From Pleurodeles waltl (Eukaryota; Chordata; Amphibia; Caudata; Salamandridae), in contig NC_090437.1 of assembly GCF_031143425.1 (NCBI RefSeq), positions 843,771,978-843,835,977 of the forward strand: a DNA stretch of 64,000 bases, in the 5' to 3' direction. Positions 20,358 through 32,800 of the stretch are shown here, piece after piece (position 1 is the first letter of the stretch; each line of letters opens with the position of its first letter). The notes under the pieces were generated by a model. The model saw only the letters and a program-made list of their open reading frames with translations, made no database searches and had not been told where the DNA came from. The position numbers were made by a program, and so were the translations under genes.

Positions 20358-23300
20358 GTGAGTACCATTCATGACAGTAACATTAAGCTTCTGACACAAG
20401 CTCCTCGGCACAAAACTGAAAGCATTGGTAACCAAAATAGGCGACCTTTACCCAGTATTATGCGCCTAACTTCCTTTCTTTCCACCTCGTACTGCGGTCT
20501 TCTACATCACTGCGCTTTTGTTTCGAAAACGCTTTTCCTTTGTAGGGACATTCATTTCCTGCAAGACGGCCAATAGGCTAAAGGCACGACATCTCGGCTC
20601 CTCCCTCCTCTACACATTGCAGGCCAGGCTGCTCGAGCATGTATCCAGCCTGTATCTATCATATTTTTTTTTTTTATTACCACATCGCACAATTCGTTTC
20701 TTTTTGTTCGAGTAGCGTTTTGCCTGCACCAGGTGATTCTTTTGTGCAGGACTTAGGAGGGTGATCTTTTTATTTTATGCGAATCGCAACCATTACGTTC
20801 TTCAGACTCCATCTTTTAACATATGGAACGAAATGTGTATTTAATTAACGTAGGTCGTTGATAGCCAGTCGTCATCTTACAACATTTCGAAGAGGCGTAG
20901 TCGCAAATACAGTAAACTTCATTATAGTGAACAGATTAAACAAATTGATTACACATTTGTTCTTTTCACTCTACTGCGCACAACAGTAGCAGAATCTGAA
21001 CCATCCGCAGATAATGTGCAACTGGATTTTTTTTCTACACTTTCGTGCTAACAACTAAAGTCCTGATGTATAGTGATCACATGTCTTTAACATTTTTTAT
21101 CACATATCATCCCCAATAAACATTTTGAAGCTGAGAGACGACCAGGAGACCGTGTTTGGCTAGCCTCAAGTTAATTCCCAGGTCTTTCCAAAATCAGTCC
21201 ATGCTTGTCTTGTTTTCTCAAACTAAATGCTGTGTGCAGGGTATCCCTTCAGACCCACTCCTTGCCTTTTAATTATATTTTTGCAATCGTGTCTTCCACT
21301 CCTGTGCAGCTACATAGAATCTGGCATTGCCAATGTTGCTCCTGATTTGACACTAGAATCGTGGACTCGTGTTGTTCTAGATAATACAACAAAACGAACT
21401 TCCGCCACCACAATTTCACCTAAACCTTGAAGCATGAGCTTTACCTAGCTGGTGAGCAAATGTGGATAGTTAACTTCTCATTTATACACCACACTCTAAG
21501 CCTACCCACACAAAGTCCATTCACCCAGCCCACGTGGCCACATATTCCCGTCTCTCTATTTCTGTTCGAGTTTAGGAGGCAACCTGGAACTCTGCCTGTT
21601 GTGTCTGTGAGGGAAGCTTGAGCTGCTATCATCACCTGCTGGGCTTGGTTTGTGGGTGTGGAAATGTATGCTATAGCCACCTTTGAGGTACCAGTTTTTG
21701 CACTGGGAAAGCTTGCGTTGCCGATATTGTGTGTGTTTAGTGATGCTTGGTAAAACCATTTCACTGCGCTTATGCAGATGCGATTGGCGTTGTCAATGCG
21801 TGTTTATTCTCGTTTGTATTCAACTGTCTGTATTTGGGTTCAGCCAGGGACTTGAAATAGTGAAAGTTTGAGCAATACTGCTGCGTACTGAATGCCTGGG
21901 TTGTCTCTGCTAAATGTCCTTTGCTGGACTTGAACAACTTTTTGACCCTTCGGCTTTCCCAATCTTGCAGCAAGCTTTCAGCTTGCAAAGGATTTTGTTA
22001 AAGGAATTAGCCAGTTCATTGCAGAAATACCATAGTTGCAGAGTGTAAGGAAATGCCTCCTTGGCATGGTTACCCCCAGACTTTTTGCCTTTGCTGATGC
22101 CAAGTTATGATTTGAAAGTGTGCTGAGGCCTGCTAACCAGGCCCCAGCACCAGTATTCCTTCCCTAACCTGTACCTTTGTCTCCACAATTGGCACACCCT
22201 GGCATCCAGGTAAGTCCCTTGTAACTGGTACCCCTGGTACCAAGGGACCTGATGCCAGGGAAGGTCTCTAAGGGCTGCAGCATGTCTTATGCCACCCTGG
22301 GACCCCTCACTCAGCACATGCACATTGCTTGCCAGCTTGTGTGTGCTGGTGGGGAGAAAATGACTAAGTCGACATGGCACTCCCCTCAGGGTGCCATGCC
22401 AACCTCACACTGCCTATGGCATAGCTCCCCTTGACCGCGACTACCTGCTTCAAAGAACCCGATGCCTGGTAAAGACACTGCACCCGCAGCCCCCAGGACC
22501 TGAAGGATCTGACCTTCAGTGCAGAAGCAACCCTCAGGTGGCCCTCTCCTTTGCCCAGGTGGTGGCTACCCCGAGGAGCCCCCCCTTGCCTGCCTGCTTC
22601 GCTGAAGAGACTCCTGGGTCTCCCATTGAAACCAATTGCAAACCCGACGCCTGTTTGCACTCTGCACCCGGCCACCCCTGTGCCGCTGAGGGTGTACTTT
22701 TTGTGCTGACTTGTGTCCCCCCCGGTGCCCTACAAAACCCTCCTGGTCTGCCCTCCGAAGTCGCGGGTACTTACCAGCTGGCAGACTGGAACCAGGGCAC
22801 CCCCTTCTCCATTGAAGCCTATGCATTTTGGGCACCACTTTGACCTCTGCACCTGACCGGCCCTGAGCTGCTGATGTGGTAACTTTAGGGTTGCCCTGAA
22901 CCCCCAACAGTGGTCTACCTTGGACCAAACTTTGAGCCCTGTAGGTGGTTTACTTATCTGCAAAACTAACCAATACTTACTTCCCCCAGGAACTGTTGAA
23001 AATTGCACTGTCTAGTTTTCAAATAGCTTATTGCCATTTCTGCTAAAACTGTACATGATATTGTGTTGATTCAAAGTTCCCAAGTTATCTGAGTGAAATA
23101 CCTTTCATTTTAAGTATTACTAGTAAATCTTGAACCTGTGGTTCTTAAAATAAACTAAGAAAATATATTTTTCTATATGAAAACCTATTGGCCTGGAATT
23201 GTCTTTGAGTGTGTGTCTTCCTCGTTTATTGCTTGTGTGTGTACAACAAATGCTTAACACTACCCTCCGATAAGCCTACTGCTCGACCATTTTACCACAA

Positions 23301-26300
23301 AATAGAGCATTAGAATTATCTATTTTTGCCACTATCTTACATCTAAGGGGAACCCTTGGACTCTGAGCATGCTATTTCTTACTTTGAAATAGTACATACA
23401 GAGCCAACTTCCTACACAGAGTGTGTTACATTCATTATTTGAAGAGCCAATGCACGCTTTTTACTTTTGAAAAATTTATAAGCTGAAGTCTTCTGCTGTT
23501 TTGTGGTGACTGTTTGCTAGTGTATGGGATTTGAACTGTTACATGGACTAGAGAAAACCATCCAAGAGCAGTCCATTCTATGTAAAGTCTTCAGAGTTCC
23601 CTCTCTGCCAATTATAGGGTTTACTGAACTAAGCCTCTTCCATATTTCCTTGCTGGTGAGGGGGAGGAGCGACCAAGGTGGTGTTTGAAGTTGATCGTGT
23701 TGGGTTTTTGGTGCCAATATTTAATCTTAGCTTTGTGAGGCAGTGACTTCAAATTCCTTACTCTTTTGGAATAGATTTGGAGATACTTTATTGTACAATT
23801 AGGAAAAATCTATAATGTTGGGTTTCATTGGTGGGCGAAACGTAATTTTGATAGAAAATTATGTGTTGGGCCCAGTGGAAGATAGTGATGTCTGACATTT
23901 TCTTTGTTTTTAATTCACCCATTAGATGAAAGAGGAAGGATATTGATAACTTAGCAAGTGTTTTTAAATGGGACAGTCTTCTAATGTGTAGTTTTGACTT
24001 TGTAAAGTTAAGGTACTGTGCTTTTTCCATTGCATGAGGACAGACTGTATCAGATCGGCTCTTGATCATAATGCGCAACTGTCTTAGTGACCATTATAAG
24101 AAAGCATGCTCGCATATTTTAATTTTCACTTTTTTTTTCTCAGGAAAAATGTCGAAGATTTTACTGGCCCACGAGAACAAAGTGACTTGGGATTCATCAC
24201 GTTTGATATCAATGCAAATATCCTTTAAGCAACAAGTCTTCATTTTGAATCATGCAGGATGTGCACCAAAAGTGAAATATTTGATAAGGCTTGTCCACAG
24301 TACTTCTTCATTTGAATGTTTTGGATGATTATCACGCGGCTACTTCTCATGAATGTTTTTCTATTCTGATGACATTTAGAGCATTTTCCTCTCTTCCATT
24401 CCTTCTTTCTGTTTCAGAAACACAGTGTGCATGGTTCTTTACCCCCAACCCATATTATACATTTTTCTTCTGTTAGAAATGGGGTCTCTGGTTGGCAGTG
24501 GTTTGCACCCTGTAAAAGTAGGGCCCCTCACTGTAGCCAGGGTAAGGGAGCCACACAGCTAAGATAACCTTTGCTCACCACTTGGTAGCTTGGCACGAGC
24601 AGCCAGGCTTATCTCAGAGGCATTACCACACACACATACAAACCAAAAATAGCCAATATTTACCCGAGTGAAACAAGACCAAAACAACAAAATCCAAAAT
24701 GCGCAAGCAAACAATTGAATTTTCAACTAATAAATCTTAGTATAGCGCTTAGAAACATAATAGCTCCAACAGTCCGACACCACCCACGTGGGAGAGCGAG
24801 GCAGTCATGGGGTTGCACAGACTCCAGATACAGTACCTACGAAAATGAGGAAACAAAGATGTTGCACAGAGTCTGGGAGGTGAGGTGTTGCTGGAGCTGG
24901 TGAGGCATTGGTTCCTTACTGCTACAAGGGAGGTGAGGCATTGGTTCCTTACTGCTAGGCAAGGGAGGTGAGGCATCAGCTCCTTCTGGTTGCAGGGGAG
25001 GTGATGCGGCGTTTGTGGCGAGGCGTCAGTTCCTTAAAATCCAGTGGGGTCGATGAATCCAGCAGGTCAAGATGCAAGGTGTCAACTTTGCGATGTCGCA
25101 AACACAATACAGGGCACAGGTGCTGCGGTGGAGTCCTGTGTCACGGACGTTGGTGACACAGCACTCGGGACTCACGCTGCCGCGGCGTCGGGCCTGTCGC
25201 TGCACTTAGCGAGGACCACAGCTCTGGTGCAGGCAGCGGCGCGGAGTCAGACAATGGCGCTGGTTCCAAAGTCACTCTGGAGTTGTGCTTGTTTCTTCTT
25301 GGTTATACCTGAGCTCACTCTCAGGGGCCCAGGAACTGGATTTGGCACCACTTTGCAAGTCAGGACTCTCAGCAAGAGAGACCGGGTGCTGGCAGATGAC
25401 ATCTTTGATGTCCCTGAGTCTTCTTAATAGGAGGCAAGCTCAGTTCAAGCCCTTGGAGAACCCTTGGAAGTAGAAGCAGTCTAGTCCTTTCACTCCCAGG
25501 ACAGAAGCAGCAGGCCAGTATAGCAAAGCAACGTGCAGAGTGGCAGTCCCTTGTACAGCGTCCAACTCTTCTTCCTGGCAGAATGCCCTCCACCCAGAAG
25601 GATTCTATGTGAGATGTCCAGTACCTATACCCATTTCTATCTGTGAAGTAGGCAGACTCCAAAGAGAAGTCTTTCTAGTGCACAGGACCGTGCCTTTTCT
25701 GACCTGCCCCAGGCGCACTCTAGCGGGTCAGAGACTACTTTTTGTGAGGATAGGCACAGCCCTATTCAGGTGCAAGTGTTGGCTCCTCCCACCATTCTAG
25801 CTCAGGAAGATCCATCAGGCTGTGCTGGACACACCTCAACTCCCTTTATGTGACTGTCTAAATGAATACACAAAAAGCCCAACTGTCATCCTGACCCATA
25901 CGTGTTTTCCACAGACCGGCAGAGGCACATAATGGTTAAGCAAGAAAATGTGCAGTTTCTAAAAGTGTCATTTTCAAACCTACAATTCAAAAAACAACTT
26001 CACCAGAAGATGTAGTTTTAAATTGTGAGTTCAGAGACCCCAAACTCCATATCTGCTCCAAATGGGAAATTACACTTGAAAGATATTTCAAGACATTTCC
26101 CATGTTATTTTATGGGAGAGATAGGCCTCGCAGTAGTGAAAACAGAATTTTGCAGTATTTCACTATCAGGACATGTAAAACACACCAGTACAGCCCTACC
26201 TTTTAAATACACTTCACCCTGTCCATGGGGCTGCCTTGGGCCTACCTTAGGGGTGACTTACATGTAGCCAAAGGGAAGGTTTAGGCCTGTCAAGTTGGTG

Positions 26301-26830
26301 CCCTTGCCAGGTCGATATCACAGTTTAAAAACACCCACACAGACACTGCAGTGGCAGATCTGAGACATGATTACAGGGTTACTTAGGTGGGTGTCACAAT
26401 CATTTCTACAGGCCCACCAGTAGCATTTGATTTACAGACCCTGGGCACACATTGTCCCCTATACTGGGGATTTACTAGTAAATCAAATATGACAATCGTG
26501 GGTGAACCAATACCATTTAGATAGAGAGCACTTGCACTTTAGCCCTGGTCAGTAGTGGTAAAGTGCCCAGAGGCCTAAAGCCAGCAAAAACTAAATGCAG
26601 CACACTGTCAAAAACAGGAGGTCCGAGTCAAAACTTTTAGGGATAATTCTGCGGAAAGGGCCATTTACAGCATCTTCCATGATATTATACAATTGGCATC
26701 ATCTGATGCTCCTTCCAGGACTGATCGTTAATACAAATCATCAGATTTCAGAAGTTTTATTGATATTTGTTTTCTTGCCAAAGGTACAACAATTTTCTGT
26801 ATGTATGACCAGTGTCACCCATATGTTGAA

Positions 26831-26865
<35 letters not shown>

Positions 26866-29800
26866 TTGAATTGTTTTTTTTTTTTATTTATTTTATTATC
26901 ATCATGCCTTTGTAAGGATATTCCTTGTGGTGTGGTTTACAGGCAGAATCCATGTTTATTTTGAGAATTTATTCTGGTTTGCTGCCTTAACCCTACAGGC
27001 ATTTTCTGTTTATGTTTAAGGGAGTGTGCCAAGTCTGTAAAATGGGGGCCGTAATGTGGATTATTAGAGAGAGGCTAATAATTGTCTGGTCAGCACTAAT
27101 GAAATAGTTTGTAGTGTGATATGGACTCTATTTGCACCAAGCATAAGCTGTTTGAAGGAAGTGGAGTGGAAGGCAGTTGAGGGGTCTTGTGGTGAGCGTT
27201 TCTATCCTACTTAAAATTATTCGATGTCTTGGGTGCGCAATCCTGATATAGTTTGGTTTAACGCAATACAGTTTAGTTTGCATGCTCCACTTCCGTGGGC
27301 CATGATGTTGTGGACAATATTTTGCACTTTGTTTCAACGTGACAACTTCCCCCACAAATGTTACATGAAGCTTCCTAATGGACCATTGTATTTCTAGATT
27401 ACTCTTCATCTGTGCTTTGTTAGCTTAGTTTAAGTAAAGGCTTGCACATGTTAAGTAGTGAGAAGCACAACCTGCATGTTAAAAAAAAAAAAAAAAAAAA
27501 AAAGTATGTCGAATAACATAAGATCTAATGAGAATTTAAAGAACTAAAATTAATTATACTGAAATTGCTTTAATTCCAAACGTAAGCAACACCATTACAA
27601 TATGAACAGAAGGGGTAACTGTTCAGTAGGGCTTTAGGGCCCTAAAATGAATAAATCCTTAGAAAAACTTATTGAAATGCTTGTAATTGGGTAAATATTC
27701 AAGAAAATGTCCAATTGAAGTATTAAGTGGCGTGAGTTTCACGGTTAGGACCTGGCATAGAGGGGATTGGGTCTGCGAGGCAGCATTCATTTCACACATT
27801 GGTATTGGGGTGAACTAAAATTTCTCATCATGTAAGTGGTTTCTGGCTTTTCTTGATGACCTCTTGACGCTCATTGATGAACTTAACCTGGTGGTTAAGA
27901 AGGGGTACTGTGTAGTGTAATATTTGTTGTCAGAGACCAATTCCTATAGGCAGGTCTGCTGACTAATACAGCGACTGCTGTTAGTCCTTGGGAGTGCAGA
28001 AAGACTAGAGGCAGCTGCTGGGGTTGTGTGAAGAAGATCACATACCCTAAGCTCACATTTGTGTAGATAGGTTTGGTTCTGGATATATTTAAGAAATAAT
28101 TTCTTCTAAACTTGAACAGTTTGGACAGAATTGTGAAAGCTTGGTTTTTCTCATCCTATTTTCATTACATTGCTCCTTTCACCTGCCCAGTATACACAGT
28201 GCTGGGGTCTTTTTTTTTTTTTCCCTTCATGAACAGTGTGATTGGGTCACTAAAGACATGACGTGTACTTAAAACCTGGTTCTTGGTACCTTTATCAGAC
28301 AGAAGCACATTTGATCTAATGAAGCTTCAGTGTGGACAAAGTGTTCTAATCAAACTTCTCTGCCAGCCAGTTTTGCCTTAATTAAACGCTTGGCAAGGGG
28401 AATAACTAATACAGCAATTGGCTTTCAAAGCTTGTGTTCTACAGCTGATACATGTAGCCGCTGATTGGTGCAAAAAAACAAGTCTCTTGAGTCAATACCA
28501 AGTTTTCCAGCAAATGCTGTATTTTAATTATAGTCAGCGGCAGACTGCAATACTTTCATGGCCATCCCTTCTAAGTGATGGTTCCACCATATCAATTTCA
28601 TGTCAGGATATTTTATGTATCTGAACTGGCAAAATGAGAAATGCAGAGTCGTGGAACTTTCACAGTGGAGGCTACTAAGTTCCATTAATATCACCCCTCC
28701 ACCTCCCTCAGTTTTATCAAGGAACCTGATATAATGTATACAGTAGATTAAAAGTCAGGCTAGATATGGGACGTCTTGAACAAACGCCTACATGTCTGAT
28801 ATTTATGTCCCCACCAAAGTGGGGCTAGGCGGTTCCTGAACTTGTCAAATGAGCTGTATGTTGGTGATACACAAAATATGTTAGGTTTGTGGGATGATCA
28901 GGACAAGAATATTTTAGATGGTCGCCTAAACACCGTTCTTCACAAATTCAAGCCTGGCATCATAAAACTCTGTTGGTCAAACTGGAGAGAAAAATTCTGT
29001 TGAATGAATGAATCTTTATTGTACAGTTAATTAAAACCATTACAATGATGTGCAAAATATTGTCAACATAAAATCAGGGAATTTTTTACATATAAAAATA
29101 CATAACTTACATTTAATAAATATGACTTAAAAAGGTAAAAAAATGTATACAGCGCATTTTCCTTGTTTGTCCTGCTCCTGTCTCATCCTTCTATTAATTT
29201 CCCTAAACATTTCTTCTTAGCCTTCTTTAAAGGTTTCACCATATGTGAGTTCAAGATTGGGTCACCTGGTTTTAGGCATGCTATTACTGCTTGTCTGCAT
29301 GTCCTTATGCCACGTTGATTAAAATGCGCTTTTAGCAAGCATTTCCTCTCTAGGTCGGGGCACAGACATAAAAGGTGAATCATATTCCACTTACCCTTAT
29401 TACATAACCTACACACTACCTTAGGGCTCTCCTCCCCCCCCCCCCCCCCCCCACATAATCTTTTTCATCACCAGGTAACTTCCCTAGTCGGATATGCAGA
29501 AATTCCATTCTTAGAGCAGGGGACCAGCCTTCTTCGAAATAGAGCTGCTGTCGTAGACATTTATACTCATTTAATACACCCCCAAGCATGCGATCTTTTT
29601 GATAATATTTCTTTATCCTTCAGTAGAGATAACATCTTGGTTTTGTTCTTTACTACTCTTTTGAAACATGCTACAGTTAGGTTGCATTCCCAGCTTTCTT
29701 GCAGCCCTAATTCATTTATTGCCATTTTTTAGATAGAGCGCAGCCGGATGCTCGCCGATTATTATTATTATTATTATTTTTTTTTTGAGTTCTTGCCACA

Positions 29801-32800
29801 AAACCTGAAGCTGGTCATTCCGCTTATTGGTTTTTATTCTGTGCCAAGTTTTCATATAGGCCCCTTTCCTTTCTATTGTTTGATGCATTCGCCCGAACTC
29901 CAATCGTATTTGTGCTGGTGATGCATTTGGAGGAATGAGAAATAACTGTCTATATGTTCTTATTATACTTGTATTTAGACATAGTTCATCGCGTCCTCTC
30001 AGTGCAACACTGCCATATGTTAAACTAGGTGCCAATTTGGCTGATATCACCTTCAGTAATGGTGTAATGCTCGGGCCATTCAATGTTCTTTTTAGTTTTG
30101 ATAGCGCAATGTGCAGTGTTAGACCTTTCCTGTTTAACTCCTCCCTATATTGGGTAAAGCACCCCCGTTCATCAAACCGCACTCCCAGGTAGCAATAGGA
30201 ATGGTCTAATTCTACCTGTTCTTCATTCAAGGACCATCTATATATATATTTTTTTTATCCTACAGCTACATTCCATTACCTTCGTTTTTTCTAAATTTAC
30301 TATCAAACCATTTTGCTTTGAATAATTTGCAAGCACTCCCAGTAATCTTTGAAGCCCGACTTGTGTTTGACTTATCAGAACTACATCTTCCGCATATAGC
30401 AGATTAGATATCATTGTCTGGCCTAAACTCGGTGCATGTGAGTTTACTGCTTCTAGTTCTTCTGATAAACCTGCTAAAACAAATTAAAAATATAGGGTGT
30501 GAGGACACAGCCTTGCTTTAGTCCTTGAAAGGTATCTATTTTTCTTGACAAGACTATCCGTATCCTCACCCAAGTGTCAGTGTACAGGAGCTGTATAGCT
30601 TTAAGAAGACTAGATGGAATGCCCAATTCTGTAAGCTTCCTCCATAACAAGTTTCGATTTACGGAGTCAAAGGCTGATTTAAAATCAACAAAGCAGAGAT
30701 ACATTGGTAACTTCTTTTGAATTTATTTATCCATTAACATGGATAATGCTAGTATGTTGGGTTCTGTTCCTACTCCTTGTGTGAATCCAGTTTGATTTAG
30801 AGGGACAATATTTCTATCCGTTGCCCATTCTCTTAGTTCATTTAGAAGTAGACTAGCAAAATAATTAGTCGGTAATTTTCTGGTGCATCTCTGTTGCCTT
30901 TCTTGTAAACTGGGTTTATTATAGACCCCCGCCATGAATCTGGTACTATCTGTAGTTGTAGCACACAGTTATAAACCGTGGTTAGTACTGGTATCCATAA
31001 ATCAGTATTTGACAAATACAAAGCTTGAGGAAGGCCATTTGGTCCTGGTGCACCGTCCTTCCTGGACTTTAATACTATTTCTCTTATTTGATTATGTTGA
31101 AAGGTGTCTATAATGCTATCTTTGTTTTCTATGCCCCCATTTCTGATACTTACTTACTAGGTCCTATTGTTATTGGTTTGAATATTTCATTTAAAAATTG
31201 AACCCATCTCTGTTCTGCTATATTGGAGTTTACTACTGGTCTTTGAGGCCGATTTATTCCATTTACTGTTTTCCAGAACTCTCTTGCATTGTTTTGTTTA
31301 ACCAAAAATAGTATCTTTGCCCAGAGCTCATTATTTCTTTCCCTTTTTTCTTCCCAGATTAGTTTTTGCAAACTCTTTTTTTTTACCTTCCGGAAGCTAT
31401 GCTGTAGTTCTTTATTCTGTGGGTCTTTCATAATTTTCCTTTGCAGTTTATTCTTTTCTTTTCTTAACTTCTGAACGGTTATGGATAATTTTTATTCTTC
31501 CTGTGTCTCCTCCTTTAATCTTACTTGCGGACCCCTAAGGGGCCTCTTTGCAACTCCCTTTTCTATTAAACTATTAAGGAAATTCCCCCACTGTTTAACC
31601 TTGTTGCCATATCCATTTGATAGAATTTTCTTTACTAACGTTTCAGCTAACTCTTTTACTTGGGTGCTCACTTCACTAGACCGAATTAGCCTTCGATAAT
31701 TTATTGTGGTGTCTTCCCCCGCCCACGAGGTAAACTGTTGGTAATATTGTATTTGTGTTACAAGCACCATTTTCTGCTTTCCCTGATCGCTACTTGATTT
31801 TTTTATTTTTTTATACTGAAGAATTTTATCCTTCCCCAGAGATTTAGCGTTACTATTGTATAATCTATTATGGAGCAAGCAGAGGGTGAGTAATAGGTCC
31901 ACTCCGGAGGAGTATCTGAGGGAAATCTCCCATTTAGGGTTCTCATCCCTAGGGACTCCAGGTCCTTTATTAAGGAGTTTGCCCTTTTATCATATGTTCT
32001 TCTACAGTGATCCCTATTCCTTTGGGGGGGGAATTGACCATACATAATCTTGTTGGATTGCTTGCTCTTCACACTCCGAAATGTGCATCAAGTCCATATT
32101 AAAATCTCCTGTTAATATTATGTCTGGTACATTTTGTTCCTGTAGTACGCCCATTATAACCTCACATAACTTGTTCACTATTGTGGACTTTATTTTATCG
32201 TTTGGGGGAAAATACACATTTATTCTATATAAAGGAATTTGTGTATCTTCCCTCAAATTATTTAGTTTTAGTATCAGGATATTAGTATTATTTGCTATAG
32301 GTACCTGAACTGCTTTTATTCTGAGCGGTATTTCTATAAAAATTGCTAAGCCTCCTTTTGGTCTCCCCTGTTTGTTAATTTTTGTTGCCGGTCTATAATA
32401 TCCTGCATACCCTACTATATTGGAGGTGTTCAGTTGCCCATGTTTCTTGGAGGCATATAATTTGACTTCCTTCAAGCATCACGGCTATATCTTTCTTCTG
32501 GGTCTTAGTTTGTGCTCTGTTTATATTCCATGATCTACTTTCCCCGCTATACCCAATAGATCATGTCCTACACTTTCCATGTAGTACCTCAGTAATCCAA
32601 CCTGCATTTACTATTATTGGGCTTTCCTTTCCCTCTCTGGTGTATACGTCTTGACTCTCATCTGGCTTTTCCATCCTTCCTTTCGCCTCTCTAAGAACTG
32701 AGTATGATTGACCTCCCCTGTTCTTGGATCTTACTATCAAAAACGGTTCTGGATACATATCTTTTATGGGTGTTGATACTTGTATTCCCCAGGCCGCAAA

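Noticed and set aside
22391..22843. 150-codon plus-strand ORF in SPCS3 intron 1
   Set aside because: It lies wholly in the solo LTR, has no known motif and overlaps equally long ORFs in other frames.
24144..24328. A GT-AG model in which SPCS3 exon 2 runs past 24217
   Set aside because: The frame meets TAA at 24226-24228 and no GT donor gives a join to exon 3 that preserves the protein; the AT-AC model does.
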